A DNA stretch of 64,000 nt from Nocardia fluminea (GCF_002846365.1 NZ_PJMW01000002.1:4960001-5024000), one strand, 5' to 3'. Numbered from the stretch's first letter, positions 8,388 through 18,529 are shown. A program made the numbers and translations. Notes: generated by a model not told the origin, from the sequence alone.

Positions 8388-9887
8388 ATGCAGCGCATCA
8401 TCGGAATCGAGGTCGAATACGGCATCTCGACCCCCACGGAGCCGACGGCCAACCCCATCCTCACCTCCACGCAGGCCGTTCTCGCCTATGCCGCCGCCGC
8501 GGGAGTGCCGCGAGCCAAGCGCACCCGCTGGGACTACGAGGTGGAATCCCCGCTGCGTGACGCGCGCGGTTTCGACCTCAGCCGGATGAGTGGGCCCGCC
8601 CCGGTCATCGACGCCGACGAGGTCGGCGCGGCCAACATGATCCTGACCAACGGCGCCCGGCTCTACGTCGACCACGCCCACCCGGAGTACTCCGCTCCCG
8701 AGGTCGTCGACCCGCTCGACGCGGTGATCTGGGACAAAGCGGGCGAGCGGGTGATGGAGGCGGCCGCCCGGCACGCGTCGAGCGTCCCCGGGGCGCCCCG
8801 GCTGCAGCTGTACAAGAACAACGTCGACGGCAAGGGCGCCTCCTACGGCACCCACGAGAACTACCTGATGAGCCGCGATACCCCCTTCAGCCACATCATC
8901 GCGGGCCTGACCCCGTTCTTCGTCTCCCGTCAGGTGATCTGCGGCGCGGGCCGGGTCGGCATCGGCCAGTCGGGTGACCACGCCGGTTTCCAGCTGTCCC
9001 AGCGCGCCGATTACATCGAGGTCGAGGTCGGTCTGGAGACCACGCTCAAGCGCGGCATCATCAACACCCGCGACGAGCCGCACGCCGACGCCGACAAGTA
9101 CCGGCGGCTGCACGTGATCATCGGTGACGCCAACCTCGCCGAGATGTCGACCTACCTCAAGGTCGGCACCACCGCGCTGGTGCTCGACATGATCGAGGCG
9201 GGCGAGGATCTCTCGGAGTTCCAGCTGGCCCGCCCGGTCACCGCCGTGCACCAGATCAGCCACGACCCGACGCTGCGCGCCACCGTCGCGCTGGCCGACG
9301 GCCGCGAGCTGACCGGCCTTGCGCTGCAACGGCTCTACCACGAGCGCGTCGCCAAATTCGTTCAGCGCGAAGCCAACGAGGACCCGCGCGTGCTCGACAT
9401 CATCGACAAGTGGGCGATGGTCCTCGACCTGCTCGAGCGTGACCCGATGGACGCCGCGCACCTGCTCGACTGGCCGGCCAAACTGCGCCTGCTCGAGGGC
9501 ATGCGCAGCCGGGAGGGCCTGGGCTGGGCCGCGCCCAAACTGCACCTGATGGACCTGCAGTACTCCGACGTCCGGCTGGACAAGGGGCTCTACAACCGCC
9601 TGGTGGCCCGCGGGTCCATGCAGCGGCTCGTCAGCGAACAGCAGGTGCTCGACGCGATGACCAACCCGCCCACCGACACCCGCGCCTACTTCCGCGGTGA
9701 GTGCCTGCGTCGTTTCGGCGCCGATATCGCCGCCGCCAGTTGGGATTCGGTGATCTTCGATCTCGGGGGCGATTCGCTGGTCCGTATTCCCACGCTGGAA
9801 CCGCGCCGGGGGACGAAAGCGCACGTCGGCAAGCTGCTCGATGCCTCGCGCACGGCGGCGGAACTGGTCGAACAGCTCACCCACTGA
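8388..9887 (+). CDS. dop: Pup deamidase/depupylase Dop
   Basis: 499-residue glutamine-synthetase-fold enzyme that converts the C-terminal Gln of Pup to Glu and removes Pup from substrates. The N-terminal strand [10 protein letters not shown] carries the Mg/ATP-binding glutamates; Asp95 in [12 protein letters not shown] aligns with the nucleophilic Asp of characterised Dop. The Dop-specific insertion (about residues 36-80), absent from PafA, is present. [17 protein letters not shown] matches the conserved nucleotide-binding block shared with PafA. Pup follows 120 bp downstream. The ATG has a -10 box 7 nt upstream. Confidence 0.95.
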   Translation: MQRIIGIEVEYGISTPTEPTANPILTSTQAVLAYAAAAGVPRAKRTRWDYEVESPLRDARGFDLSRMSGPAPVIDADEVGAANMILTNGARLYVDHAHPEYSAPEVVDPLDAVIWDKAGERVMEAAARHASSVPGAPRLQLYKNNVDGKGASYGTHENYLMSRDTPFSHIIAGLTPFFVSRQVICGAGRVGIGQSGDHAGFQLSQRADYIEVEVGLETTLKRGIINTRDEPHADADKYRRLHVIIGDANLAEMSTYLKVGTTALVLDMIEAGEDLSEFQLARPVTAVHQISHDPTLRATVALADGRELTGLALQRLYHERVAKFVQREANEDPRVLDIIDKWAMVLDLLERDPMDAAHLLDWPAKLRLLEGMRSREGLGWAAPKLHLMDLQYSDVRLDKGLYNRLVARGSMQRLVSEQQVLDAMTNPPTDTRAYFRGECLRRFGADIAAASWDSVIFDLGGDSLVRIPTLEPRRGTKAHVGKLLDASRTAAELVEQLTH

Positions 9888-9936
9888 GGCGACCGGAGGG
9901 GTCGACTGCGCGACAATCCGATCGCTATCGACCACC

Positions 9937-9959
9937 TTGTCGGATCCGCTCGGTAGGGT
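9937..9959 (+). promoter_or_regulatory. pup promoter resembling a PafBC-dependent (RecA-NDp type) promoter
   Basis: TTGTCGGAT, then 8 nt, then TAGGGT. The PafBC consensus recalled from the literature is TTGTCRGTG-N8-TANNNT, so spacing is exact and 7 of 9 upstream positions match. It lies 48 bp before the pup ATG. Confidence 0.45.
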
Positions 9960-10007
9960 TGTGGGACACACACGATCATCGTGATGAGGAAGAGGAGGTC
10001 GGCTGCC

Positions 10008-10202
10008 ATGGCACAAGAGCAGACCAAGCGCGCCGGGGGTGGCGACGAGGACGAGGGCCCCGAGGGCGTAGACGCGGCAGGGCAGGAACGCCGCGAGAAG
10101 CTGGCGGAGGAAACCGACGACTTGCTCGATGAAATCGATGACGTGCTCGAAGAGAACGCCGAGGACTTCGTGCGGGCGTATGTGCAGAAGGGCGGCCAGT
10201 GA
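10008..10202 (+). CDS. pup: Prokaryotic ubiquitin-like protein Pup
   Basis: 64-residue, intrinsically disordered protein tag. It starts MAQEQTKR with a Gly/Asp/Glu-rich first third and ends in the highly conserved RAYVQKGGQ. The C-terminal Gln (GGQ) means it must be deamidated by Dop before ligation by PafA. The coiled-coil region that binds the proteasomal ATPase ([20 protein letters not shown]) is intact. The ATG at 10008 is chosen over one 27 nt upstream because all known Pups start here and GAGGAGG lies at the right distance. The stop overlaps the prcB GTG. Confidence 0.97.
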   Translation: MAQEQTKRAGGGDEDEGPEGVDAAGQERREKLAEETDDLLDEIDDVLEENAEDFVRAYVQKGGQ

Positions 10203-11044
10203 CCCCAGGTGACCCCTTGCGCCTCCACGCGGGGCGGGCTCTCTCCTCGTTCACCGAACATCTGCGCATGCACGCTCCGGACCTGTTGCCCGCCAACAGG
10301 TTTCCGGTCTCGGATCTGACCGCGACGAAGGACCTGGCGCCGCACGGCACCACCATCGTCGCGGTCACCTACCGCGGCGGCGTGCTGATCGCGGGCGACC
10401 GCAGGGCCACCATGGGCAACCTGCTCGCCAGTCGCGATACCGAGAAGGTGTACATCACCGACACCTTCTCGGCCGCGGGTATCGCCGGTACCGCGGGCAT
10501 CGCGATCGAGATGGTGCGGCTGTTCGCCGTGGAGCTGGAGTACTACGAGAAGATCGAAGGCGTGCCGCTCACCTTCGACGGTAAAGCCAACAAGCTGTCG
10601 AAGATGGTTCGCGACAACCTGCCTGCCGCCATGCAGGGCCTGGCCGCGATCCCGCTGCTGGTCGGCTTCGACGACCAGATCCTCGACCCCGACCGGTCCG
10701 GGCGCATCGTGTCCTACGACGTGGTCGGCGGGCGGAGCGAGGAGCGGTTCGGCTACACCGCCGTCGGCTCCGGTTCGACGTTCGCGAAGTCGTCGCTGAA
10801 GAAGCTCTACCAGCGCGGCATCGACCAGGAACGGGCGCTCCGGATCGCGGTGGAGTCACTGTTCGACGCCGCCGACGACGACACCGCCACCGGTGGTCCC
10901 GACATGCTGCGCGGGATCTACCCGACAGCGGTGGTGATCGATGCCGACGGTGCGGACGAGATCGGTGAGGATCGTCTCGCCGTCATCGCCCGCGGTGTGA
11001 TCGCCGATCGGGAAGCCGCGGAAGAAGGGGGCGCCGTCCGATGA
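10199..11044 (+). CDS. prcB: 20S proteasome beta subunit PrcB
   Basis: 281-residue catalytic subunit of the actinobacterial 20S core. A propeptide of 50 residues ends in Gly50, and self-cleavage would expose Thr51 ([13 protein letters not shown]), the N-terminal nucleophile. GDRRAT and the later KVYITD segment match the family active-site surroundings. The GTG start overlaps the pup stop (GTGA), and its own stop overlaps prcA (ATGA), so pup-prcB-prcA are coupled. Confidence 0.96.
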   Translation: MTPGDPLRLHAGRALSSFTEHLRMHAPDLLPANRFPVSDLTATKDLAPHGTTIVAVTYRGGVLIAGDRRATMGNLLASRDTEKVYITDTFSAAGIAGTAGIAIEMVRLFAVELEYYEKIEGVPLTFDGKANKLSKMVRDNLPAAMQGLAAIPLLVGFDDQILDPDRSGRIVSYDVVGGRSEERFGYTAVGSGSTFAKSSLKKLYQRGIDQERALRIAVESLFDAADDDTATGGPDMLRGIYPTAVVIDADGADEIGEDRLAVIARGVIADREAAEEGGAVR

Positions 11045-11808
11045 CGCTGCCGTATTACGCCTCGGCCGAGCAGATCATGCGCGACAAGACCGAGCTCGCC
11101 CGCAAGGGCATCGGTCGTGGTCGCAGCGTGATCGTGCTGGTCTACGCCGACGGCGTGCTGTTCGTCGCCGAGAACCCCTCGGCGACGTTGCACAAGGTCA
11201 GCGAACTCTACGACCGCGTCGGATTCTCCGCGGTCGGCAAGTACAACGAGTTCGAGGCCCTGCGCCGCGGCGGCATCCTGCAGGCCGACCTCAAGGGTTA
11301 TCAGTACGACCGGCGCGATGTCACCGGGCGTGGGCTAGCCAACCTGTACGCGCAGACCCTCGGGTCGATCTTCACCGATCAGCTCAAGCCCTACGAGGTG
11401 GAGATCTGCGTCGCCGAAGTGGGTTATCCGGAACAATCACCGACCTCGGTGCTGTACCGGATCACCTTCGACGGGTCCATCGTCGACGAACGTGAGTACG
11501 TCGTCATGGGCGGCACCACCGAGCCTATCCTGACCCAGCTCAAGGCCACCTACAAGCCGGGTCTGTCCCTGGACGACGCGTTGAAGGTGGCGATCGGCGC
11601 ACTGCTGGCCGGTCAGCCCGAGGCCGACAAGGACAAGCGTTCGCTCGGCGAGGCCTCCCTCGAGGTGGCCACGCTCGAGCAGCAGCGACCGCGCCGGGCG
11701 TTCCGCAGGCTGCAGGGCCCCGCCCTGGAGTCGGCGCTCGCCGCGTCCAAGCCCAAAGCGGTGAAAGAGGCGAAGCTGCCCGAACCCGACGACGACGCGG
11801 GGAAATAG
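11041..11808 (+). CDS. prcA: 20S proteasome alpha subunit PrcA
   Basis: 255-residue structural alpha subunit. The N-terminal helix [23 protein letters not shown] forms the gated pore in this family and is intact. There is no propeptide or catalytic Thr, as expected for alpha. The C-terminal tail from about residue 215 is charged and low-complexity ([19 protein letters not shown]), as in mycobacterial PrcA. It starts in a 4-bp overlap with prcB and is followed by a hairpin. Confidence 0.96.
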   Translation: MTLPYYASAEQIMRDKTELARKGIGRGRSVIVLVYADGVLFVAENPSATLHKVSELYDRVGFSAVGKYNEFEALRRGGILQADLKGYQYDRRDVTGRGLANLYAQTLGSIFTDQLKPYEVEICVAEVGYPEQSPTSVLYRITFDGSIVDEREYVVMGGTTEPILTQLKATYKPGLSLDDALKVAIGALLAGQPEADKDKRSLGEASLEVATLEQQRPRRAFRRLQGPALESALAASKPKAVKEAKLPEPDDDAGK

Positions 11809-11829
11809 CCCACGTCACGATCATGATCG

Positions 11830-11858
11830 GGCCTGCGAATCACACCGGTTCGCAGGCC
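11830..11858 (+). terminator. Hairpin after prcA
   Basis: Perfect 10-bp stem GGCCTGCGAA / TTCGCAGGCC with a 9-nt loop, 21 bp after the prcA stop. It separates the pup-prcBA unit from pafA, which has its own -10 box. Confidence 0.8.
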
Positions 11859-11959
11859 TGATCTCGTCGTGTGCGCGCAGGTCGTTCGCTGTCCGAATCG
11901 TTGTGAACACGTATGCGAATGGGATGTCAGGAGCGCCGCGCGGGCACTGGTCATGGCTG

Positions 11960-11972
11960 TAGTGTCGATAGG
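11960..11972 (+). promoter_or_regulatory. -10 box for leaderless pafA transcript
   Basis: TAGTGT followed by 7 nt and the GTG of pafA. Confidence 0.55.
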
Positions 11973-13331
11973 GTGCAGCGACGAATCATGGGGATCGAGA
12001 CCGAGTTCGGTGTGACATGCACCTTCCACGGTCACCGTCGGCTGTCCCCCGACGAGGTAGCCCGGTACTTGTTCCGCCGGGTGGTGTCCTGGGGCCGTAG
12101 CTCCAATGTCTTCCTTCGCAACGGTGCCAGGTTGTACCTCGACGTCGGATCGCATCCCGAGTACGCCACCGCCGAATGCGACAGCCTGGTGCAGTTGGTC
12201 ACCCACGACCGGGCAGGCGAGCGGGTGCTGGAGGACCTGCTCATAGACGCCGAACAGCGCCTCGCCGAAGAAGGCATCGGCGGCGACATCTACCTGTTCA
12301 AGAACAACACCGACTCCGCGGGCAACTCCTACGGCTGCCACGAGAACTTCCTCGTGGTCAGGGCGGGCGAGTTCTCCCGGATCTCGGATGTGCTGCTGCC
12401 GTTCCTGGTCACCCGCCAGCTCATCTGTGGCGCGGGCAAGGTGCTGCAGACGCCGAAGGCCGCCACCTTCTGCCTGTCGCAGCGTGCCGAGCACATCTGG
12501 GAGGGCGTCTCCTCGGCGACCACCCGCTCGCGCCCGATCATCAACACCCGCGACGAGCCGCATGCCGACGCCGAGAAGTACCGGCGCCTGCACGTGATCG
12601 TCGGTGACTCCAACATGGCCGAACCGACCACCATGCTCAAGGTCGGGACCGCCTCGCTGGTGCTGGAGATGATCGAGGCGGGGGTGTCGTTCCGCGATTT
12701 CGCCCTCGACAACCCGATACGGGCCATTCGTGAGGTCAGCCACGATCTCACCGGCCGCCGTCCCGTACGCCTGGCGGGCGGACGCCAGGCCAGCGCCCTG
12801 GAAATCCAGCGTGAGTACTACGCCCGCGCCGTCGAGCACCTGCGCAACCGCGATCGCGATCCGCAGGTCGACGCGGTGGTGGACCTGTGGGGTCGCACCC
12901 TCGACGCGGTCGAGGCGCAGGACTTCGCCAAGGTCGACACCGAGATCGACTGGGTGATCAAGCGCAAGCTGTTCCAGCGCTACCAGGACCGCTACAGCAT
13001 GGAGATGTCGGATCCCAAGATCGCCCAGCTGGATCTGGCCTATCACGACATCAAGCGCGGGCGCGGCGTCTTCGACCTGCTCCAGCGCAAGGGTCTGGCC
13101 AAGCGGATCACCGAGGACGACGCCGTCGACGCCGCCGTGGACACCCCGCCGCAGACCACGCGCGCCAAGCTGCGCGGTGACTTCATCACCGCCGCGCAGG
13201 AGGCGGGCCGCGACTTCACCGTGGACTGGGTGCACCTCAAGCTGAACGATCAGGCCCAGCGCACGGTGCTGTGCAAGGATCCGTTCCGATCGGTCGACGA
13301 ACGCGTCGACCGGCTGATCGCCTCGATGTAG
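11973..13331 (+). CDS. pafA: Pup-protein ligase PafA
   Basis: 452-residue ligase that activates the C-terminal Glu of Pup with ATP and attaches it to substrate lysines. It shares the fold of Dop: N-terminal [12 protein letters not shown] with metal/ATP glutamates, Asp57 in [13 protein letters not shown] as the catalytic Asp, and [17 protein letters not shown] near the nucleotide. The Dop-specific loop is missing, which distinguishes it from the paralog 3.6 kb upstream. The length equals that known for mycobacterial PafA. The GTG at 11973 is chosen because it gives the conserved N-terminus and lies 7 nt after TAGTGT. Confidence 0.96.
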   Translation: MQRRIMGIETEFGVTCTFHGHRRLSPDEVARYLFRRVVSWGRSSNVFLRNGARLYLDVGSHPEYATAECDSLVQLVTHDRAGERVLEDLLIDAEQRLAEEGIGGDIYLFKNNTDSAGNSYGCHENFLVVRAGEFSRISDVLLPFLVTRQLICGAGKVLQTPKAATFCLSQRAEHIWEGVSSATTRSRPIINTRDEPHADAEKYRRLHVIVGDSNMAEPTTMLKVGTASLVLEMIEAGVSFRDFALDNPIRAIREVSHDLTGRRPVRLAGGRQASALEIQREYYARAVEHLRNRDRDPQVDAVVDLWGRTLDAVEAQDFAKVDTEIDWVIKRKLFQRYQDRYSMEMSDPKIAQLDLAYHDIKRGRGVFDLLQRKGLAKRITEDDAVDAAVDTPPQTTRAKLRGDFITAAQEAGRDFTVDWVHLKLNDQAQRTVLCKDPFRSVDERVDRLIASM

Positions 13332-13357
13332 GCGAACCCCTCAGACGGGGGGACCCG

Positions 13358-13413
13358 ACAACAGAACCGGTGGCGCATGGGAGCGATCGCGTAGGCGCCA
13401 CCGGTTCTGTTGT
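13358..13413. terminator. Strong bidirectional terminator between pafA and tetR
   Basis: A perfect 19-bp stem begins ACAACAGAACCGG at 13358 and its complement ends at 13413, with an 18-nt loop. It separates two convergent genes. Confidence 0.9.
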
Positions 13414-13421
13414 GTACCCGA

Positions 13422-14057
13422 TCAGTCGGCGGTGACGACTGTCGCGTAGGTGGCGGTGAGACCGGCGATGAACGCGGTGAGCGCCAATTCGAAACTGTCG
13501 TCGTCGATTTCGTCGGCGATCGCGCGCAGCAGGTGTGCCTGATTGAGGTGCGGGTAGCGGTCGCGGTAGACCTGCACGTCATCGGCGAAGCCGCCGGCGA
13601 ACGAGCCCACGGTCGAACCCATGACCAGGTAGCGGGTGGCCGCGCCGATCATGGTGGCGTAGCGCGGTGGCCAGCCGGCGCCGACCAGACCGCCGTGTAC
13701 GGCGTCGGCGGCGCGCAGGTTCTCGGCTCGGCGGCCGGGGCCGGTGGCCAGGTACGGCACGAAATTCGGGTGGGTGGCCAGTGCGCCGCGATAGCTGCGC
13801 GCCCAGTCCGCGAGTGCGCGATCCCAGCTCATGGTGTCGAAGCCCGAGGTGTCGACGTGGCTCATGATGCCGGTGGCGATGTCGTCGAACAGATCGTCCT
13901 TGTTCGGGTAGTGACCGTAGAGCGAGGCGGCTTGCACGCCGAGTTCGGCGCCCAACTTGCGCATGGAGACCTCGGCGAGCCCGTCGCGGTCGATCAGGAC
14001 CAGCGCGGCGTCGCGAATGCGCTCGCGGCTCAACAGCGGAACGCGCGGCCTTGCCAT
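13422..14057 (-). CDS. TetR family regulator of the adjacent acyl-CoA operon
   Basis: 211 residues. The N-terminal helix-turn-helix (RIRDAALVLIDRDGLAEVSM, recognition helix around VQAASLYGHYPNKDDL) is canonical; the C-terminal domain resembles TetR_C_1. The ATG giving MARPRVPLLSRE is favoured over one 18 codons upstream because it has the typical TetR N-terminus. It is transcribed divergently from the acyl-CoA dehydrogenase gene, with two matching palindromes in the intergenic region. Confidence 0.85.
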   Translation of the reverse strand: MARPRVPLLSRERIRDAALVLIDRDGLAEVSMRKLGAELGVQAASLYGHYPNKDDLFDDIATGIMSHVDTSGFDTMSWDRALADWARSYRGALATHPNFVPYLATGPGRRAENLRAADAVHGGLVGAGWPPRYATMIGAATRYLVMGSTVGSFAGGFADDVQVYRDRYPHLNQAHLLRAIADEIDDDSFELALTAFIAGLTATYATVVTAD

Positions 14058-14122
14058 GCGGTACTCCCTCTCTTGTCGGGAATCGAACGGTATCACCGAT
14101 ACCGAAAACAACTCTTGATTAA

Positions 14123-14137
14123 CCGAACAGCGTTAGG
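14123..14137. promoter_or_regulatory. TetR operator site 1
   Basis: CCGAACAGCGTTAGG, a 15-bp imperfect dyad (CC-AAC...GTT-GG), located between the divergent TetR and acyl-CoA dehydrogenase genes. Confidence 0.6.
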
Positions 14138-14155
14138 ATACGGTGCCCGAGTAAA

Positions 14156-14170
14156 CCTAACGCCGTTTGG
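14156..14170. promoter_or_regulatory. TetR operator site 2
   Basis: CCTAACGCCGTTTGG, a better dyad with 6 of 7 pairs complementary. Its centre is 33 bp (about three helical turns) from site 1, and it lies 15 bp before the GTG of the first operon gene. Confidence 0.65.
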
Positions 14171-14184
14171 TTCAGGAGTGGTTC

Positions 14185-15336
14185 GTGGATTTCCAGCTCA
14201 CCCCCGCGCAGTCCGACCTGCGTGAACTCGCCCGCACGTGGGTGGACAAGGAAGTCGTGCCCTACGCCGCACAGTGGGATCGCGACGAATCGGTGGACCC
14301 GGCGATCGTCGGCAAACTCGGCGCGCTCGGCTTCCTCGGTATTGGGATCGCCGAGGAATACGGCGGCTCCGGCGGCGACACCTTCGACTACTGCCTGCTG
14401 CTCGAGGAGCTCGGACGCGGTGACAGCGCGGTGCGCGGCATCGTGTCGGTCTCGCTCGGGCTGTTCGGCAAGTCGATCGCCGCGTACGGCACCGAGGAGC
14501 AGAAACAGCGACTCCTGCCGGGCATCTGCGCGGGCGAACAGCTCGGGTGTTTCGCGCTCACCGAGCCCGGCACCGGCTCCGACGCGGCGAACCTGGACAC
14601 CCGGGCCGTCCGCGACGGGACGGACTGGGTCCTGTCGGGTACCAAGATCTTCATCACCAACGGGACCTGGGCCGATCACGCGCTGGTGTTCGCGCGGACC
14701 GGCGGGCCCGGTCCCAAGGGTGTCACCGCGTTCGTGGTGCCGACGGACGCCCCCGGCTTCGGCCGGACCGAGATCAAGGGCAAGCTCGGGCTGCGCGGCC
14801 AGGCCACCGCCGAGCTCGTCCTGGACCACGTCCGGGTGCCCGACGCGCTGCGCCTCGGCGCGGAGGGGCAAGGTTTCCGGATCGCGATGTCCGCGCTCGA
14901 CAAGGGTCGGATCGGGGTGGCGTCCGGGTGTGTCGGCGTGGCCCGCGCCTGCCTCGAAGCCGCGGTGCGTTATGCCGGCGAACGCGAACAGTTCGGCAAA
15001 CCGATCGCCGGCTACCAGCTGGTCCAGGAGTTGCTGGCCGATATCGCCGTCGCGACCGACGCCGCACGGCTGCTCGCCTGGCGCGCGGCCGATCTCGCCG
15101 ACCGCGGCGAAGCCTTCGGCACCGCCGCGTCCATGGCGAAGCTGTTCGCCTCCGAAACGGCCGTCTCCGCTGCGAACAACGCGATCCAGGTGTTCGGCGG
15201 CTACGGCTACATCGACGAATACCCCGTCGCCAAGTACCTGCGCGACGCGCGTGTGCTGACGCTCTACGAGGGCACCACCCAGATCCAGAAACTGCTCATC
15301 GGGCGCGCCCTCACCGGCGTGAACGCCATTGTCTGA
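14185..15336 (+). CDS. Acyl-CoA dehydrogenase
   Basis: 383-residue FAD enzyme that introduces the alpha-beta double bond in an acyl-CoA. The FAD-binding TEPGTGSDAANL block, the KIFITNG segment and the C-terminal GGYGYIDEYPVAKYLRDARVL motif are all present. Glu362 in LYEGTTQIQ is the catalytic base position used by short- and medium-chain members. The GTG at 14185 follows a CAGGAG ribosome binding site by 6 nt. First gene of a six-gene operon behind two operator sites. Confidence 0.9.
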   Translation: MDFQLTPAQSDLRELARTWVDKEVVPYAAQWDRDESVDPAIVGKLGALGFLGIGIAEEYGGSGGDTFDYCLLLEELGRGDSAVRGIVSVSLGLFGKSIAAYGTEEQKQRLLPGICAGEQLGCFALTEPGTGSDAANLDTRAVRDGTDWVLSGTKIFITNGTWADHALVFARTGGPGPKGVTAFVVPTDAPGFGRTEIKGKLGLRGQATAELVLDHVRVPDALRLGAEGQGFRIAMSALDKGRIGVASGCVGVARACLEAAVRYAGEREQFGKPIAGYQLVQELLADIAVATDAARLLAWRAADLADRGEAFGTAASMAKLFASETAVSAANNAIQVFGGYGYIDEYPVAKYLRDARVLTLYEGTTQIQKLLIGRALTGVNAIV

Positions 15337-15352
15337 CAGAGGAGTACGACCC

Positions 15353-16105
15353 ATGACACCCAGAACCGCCCTCGTCACCGGGGCGGCCCGCGGCATCGGC
15401 GCCGCGACCGCCGCCCGCCTGGCCGACGACGGATTCGCCGTGGCCGTCGTCGATCTCGACGCCGACGCCGCGGTGCTGACCGCCGGACAGATCAACGCGG
15501 CGGGCGGCACCGCGATCGGCCTCGGCTGCGACGTCGTCGACGAGGCATCGGTGGCCGACGCCGTGGCGCGTACCGTGGCCGACCTCGGCTCACTCGACGT
15601 GCTCGTGAACAACGCCGGCGTGCTGCGCGACAATCTGCTGTTCAAGATGTCGGTCGAGGACTGGGACACCGTCATGGCGGTGCACCTGCGCGGCGCGTTC
15701 CTGTGCAGCAAGGCCGCGCAGAAACACATGGTGGACAACGGCGGCGGCGCCATCGTCAACACCTCGAGCGTCTCGGCGCTCGGCAATCGCGGCCAGGCGA
15801 ACTACGCGGCGGCCAAAGCGGGCATCCAGGGCCTGACCCGCACGCTCGCCATGGAGCTCGGCCCGTTCGGGATCCGCGTCAACGCGGTCGCCCCCGGTTT
15901 CATCGCCACCGAGATGACCGCGGCCACCGCGGCGCGCATGGGCGTGAGCGCCGAGGACTTGCAGGCCAAGACCGCGCAGATCACCCCGCTGCGACGAGTC
16001 GGCGTGCCCGCCGACATCGCGAACGTGGTGGCGTTCCTCGCCTCCGCGGACGCCGGCTTCGTCACCGGACAGACCCTGTACGTCGACGGCGGACGCCGTC
16101 TCTAG
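15353..16105 (+). CDS. FabG-like short-chain dehydrogenase, probable 3-hydroxyacyl-CoA dehydrogenase
   Basis: 250-residue classical SDR. TGAARGIG at the N-terminus binds NAD(P), NNAG stabilises the fold, and the catalytic Ser138-Tyr151-Lys155 triad is intact (NYAAAKAG). The C-terminal GFVTGQTLYVDGG is typical of FabG. The ATG lies after a GAGGAG-type ribosome binding site; an upstream start in the same frame overlaps the previous gene. In this operon, with no FadB-type dehydrogenase, it most likely oxidises the 3-hydroxyacyl-CoA made by the MaoC hydratase. Confidence 0.85.
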   Translation: MTPRTALVTGAARGIGAATAARLADDGFAVAVVDLDADAAVLTAGQINAAGGTAIGLGCDVVDEASVADAVARTVADLGSLDVLVNNAGVLRDNLLFKMSVEDWDTVMAVHLRGAFLCSKAAQKHMVDNGGGAIVNTSSVSALGNRGQANYAAAKAGIQGLTRTLAMELGPFGIRVNAVAPGFIATEMTAATAARMGVSAEDLQAKTAQITPLRRVGVPADIANVVAFLASADAGFVTGQTLYVDGGRRL

Positions 16106-16120
16106 ATTGTGGAGAAACCA

Positions 16121-17278
16121 ATGCACAGAACAGTTTTCGACGACGAGCACGAAGCCTTCCGCAAAACCGTGCGGGCATTCATCGAATCGAAGGTCTCGCC
16201 GGTCTACGACCAGTGGTACGAGGCGGGCATCGTGCCGCGCGAGTTCTACACCGAACTGGCCGGCCTCGGGGTGTTCGGGATCGAGGTGCCGGAGGAATAC
16301 GGCGGGGCCGGTATCGAATCGTTCAAGTTCCAGGCCATCCTGCTGGAGGAAACCACCCGCGCCGGTGTGTCTTTCGGTGGTTCCGGTGTGCACGTGGGCC
16401 TGTGTCTGCCGTATCTGAAGAACCTCGCGACCGACGAGCAGAAGCAGCGCTGGCTGCCGGGGTTCGTCTCGGGCGAGATCATGTTCGCCATCGCGATGAC
16501 CGAGCCGGGCACCGGCTCCGACCTCGCCGGCATGCGCACCACCGCACAGCTGTCCGAGGACGGCACGCACTATGTGCTCAACGGGTCCAAGACCTTCATC
16601 ACCGGTGGTGTGCACGCCGACCGGGTGATCGTCTGCGCGCGGACCGCCCCACCGTCGGACAGCGATCGCCGCCACGGCATCTCGTTGCTCGTCGTCGATA
16701 CGAAGTCGCCGGGCTACGCGGTGGGACGCAAGCTGGACAAGCTGGGTCTGAAGGTCTCCGACACCGCGGAGCTGTCCTTCACCGACGTGCGGGTTCCGGT
16801 CTCGGACCTGCTGGGGGAGGCGAACGAGGGTTTCAGCTACCTGGGCCAGAACCTGCCGCAGGAACGGCTCTCGATCGCGCTCGGCGCCTACGCCCAGGCC
16901 AAGGCGGCGATCCGGTTCACTGTCGAATACACCACAGGCCGTAGTGTTTTCGGCCAGCCGGTGGCGCAATTCCAGAACACCAAGTTCGAACTGGCCGCCT
17001 GCCGGGCCGAGGTCGACGCCGCCGAGGCGGTCGTCGACCGGGCGCTCGAGGCGCTGGACCGTGAGGAACTCACCGCCGCAGATGCGGCATCGGCCAAACT
17101 GTTCTGCTCCGAGGTGGCCTCGCGGGTGATCGACCGCTGCCTGCAACTGCACGGTGGTTACGGCTACATCAACGAGTACCCGGTGGCCCGCCTCTACGCC
17201 GACAACCGGGTCAACCGGATCTACGGCGGCACCAGCGAGGTGATGAAGATGATCATCGCCAAGGACATGGGCTTGTGA
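16121..17278 (+). CDS. Acyl-CoA dehydrogenase, long-chain/isovaleryl subtype
   Basis: 385 residues. TEPGTGSDLAGM and KTFITGGVHADRV mark FAD and substrate binding, and GGYGYINEYPVARLYADNRVNRIYGG the C-terminal region. The usual C-terminal catalytic Glu is replaced by Gly (IYGGTSE), but Glu248 in PQERLSIA matches the alternative base position of isovaleryl- and long-chain enzymes. So the two dehydrogenases of this operon probably act on different substrates or positions. The ATG at 16121 has GGAGA 5 nt upstream. Confidence 0.88.
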   Translation: MHRTVFDDEHEAFRKTVRAFIESKVSPVYDQWYEAGIVPREFYTELAGLGVFGIEVPEEYGGAGIESFKFQAILLEETTRAGVSFGGSGVHVGLCLPYLKNLATDEQKQRWLPGFVSGEIMFAIAMTEPGTGSDLAGMRTTAQLSEDGTHYVLNGSKTFITGGVHADRVIVCARTAPPSDSDRRHGISLLVVDTKSPGYAVGRKLDKLGLKVSDTAELSFTDVRVPVSDLLGEANEGFSYLGQNLPQERLSIALGAYAQAKAAIRFTVEYTTGRSVFGQPVAQFQNTKFELAACRAEVDAAEAVVDRALEALDREELTAADAASAKLFCSEVASRVIDRCLQLHGGYGYINEYPVARLYADNRVNRIYGGTSEVMKMIIAKDMGL

Positions 17279-18474
17279 GCGCCACCGCGTACCTGGTCGA
17301 CGGCGTGCGCACCCCGTTCGGCCGGTACGGCGGCGCGCTGGCGGGCGTGCGACCCGATGATCTTGCCGCGCACGTGCTCACGGCCCTGATGCGGCGGCTG
17401 CCGAGCGTGGATTTCGGCGCTCTCGACGATGTGGTGTTCGGGTGTGTCAATCAGGCGGGTGAGGACAATCGCAATGTCGCGCGGATGGCGGCGCTGCTGG
17501 CCGGGTTGCCGGTGACCGCGCCGGGCGTCACCGTCAACCGGCTGTGCGCCTCGGGTCTGGACGCCGTGGGCTACGCGGCCAGAGCGATCCGGGCCGGTGA
17601 CGCCGATCTGGTGATCGCCGGTGGTGTGGAGTCGATGACCAGAGCGCCCTATGTGCTGCCGAAAAGTGGTGCGGCGTGGGACCGGTCGGCGGAACTGGCC
17701 GACACCACCATGGGCTGGCGGTTCGTGAATCCGCGGATGCGCGAGCGGTACGGCACCGACACCATGCCCGAGACGGCGCAGCATGTCGCCGACGAATACG
17801 GGATCTCGCGCGCCGATCAGGACGCGTTCGCCCTGCGGTCGCAGCAGCGGGCCTCGGCGGCGATCGCCCGGGGCAGGTTCACCCGCGAGATCACGGCGGT
17901 GCCGGTGCCGCAACGTCGCGGGGAACCGGTTGTCGTCGATCGCGACGAGCATCCGCGCGAGACCAGCGCCGCGGCACTCGCGGCGTTGCGGGCTGTCGTG
18001 CCCGGCGGTTCGATCACCGCGGGCAACTCCTCGGGGATCAACGACGGCGCCGCCGCGCTCCTGATCGCCTCCGAAGACGCCGTGCGCCGGTACGGTCTCA
18101 CCCCGCTCGCGCGGATCGGCGCGGTCACGGCGGCGGGTGTGCCGCCACGGACGATGGGAATCGGCCCGGTGCCCGCTGTCGAAAAGCTGCTCGCCCGAAC
18201 CGGTCTGGGCATCGGCGAGATCGACGTGCTCGAACTCAACGAAGCCTTCGCCGCCCAGGCACTGGCGGTGTTGCGTGGGCTAGGCCTGCCCGACGACGCC
18301 GAGCACGTGAATCCCCACGGCGGCGCGATCGCGCTGGGCCACCCGCTCGCGGCGAGCGGTGCCCGGCTCGTCCTCACCGCCGCACTCGAACTCGCCGAAC
18401 GCGATGCCCGCCACGCCGTCGCGACCCTGTGTGTCGGCGTCGGTCAAGGCCTGGCCGTGCACCTGCACCGGTGA
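17275..18474 (+). CDS. Acyl-CoA thiolase (PcaF/PaaJ-like)
   Basis: 399-residue thiolase that cleaves 3-ketoacyl-CoA. The acyl-accepting Cys91 lies in VNRLCASGLDAV, His356 in GGAIALGHPLAASGAR and the deprotonating Cys386 in TLCVGVGQG. The VNRLCASGLDA version is typical of the beta-ketoadipyl-CoA/PcaF branch, so dicarboxylic or aromatic-derived substrates are possible. The GTG overlaps the stop of the preceding dehydrogenase gene (GTGA). Confidence 0.88.
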   Translation: MSATAYLVDGVRTPFGRYGGALAGVRPDDLAAHVLTALMRRLPSVDFGALDDVVFGCVNQAGEDNRNVARMAALLAGLPVTAPGVTVNRLCASGLDAVGYAARAIRAGDADLVIAGGVESMTRAPYVLPKSGAAWDRSAELADTTMGWRFVNPRMRERYGTDTMPETAQHVADEYGISRADQDAFALRSQQRASAAIARGRFTREITAVPVPQRRGEPVVVDRDEHPRETSAAALAALRAVVPGGSITAGNSSGINDGAAALLIASEDAVRRYGLTPLARIGAVTAAGVPPRTMGIGPVPAVEKLLARTGLGIGEIDVLELNEAFAAQALAVLRGLGLPDDAEHVNPHGGAIALGHPLAASGARLVLTAALELAERDARHAVATLCVGVGQGLAVHLHR

Positions 18475-18529
18475 TCGCCCGGCGCGCCGCCTCCAGGCCC
18501 CGCTGCACGCGGTGGCCGCTGCTTTTTCG

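Noticed and set aside
6654..10016. Very long open frame (over 1100 codons) on the minus strand across DUF418 and dop
   Set aside because: It is antisense to two clearly conserved genes and has no recognisable domain; long antisense frames are common at this GC content.
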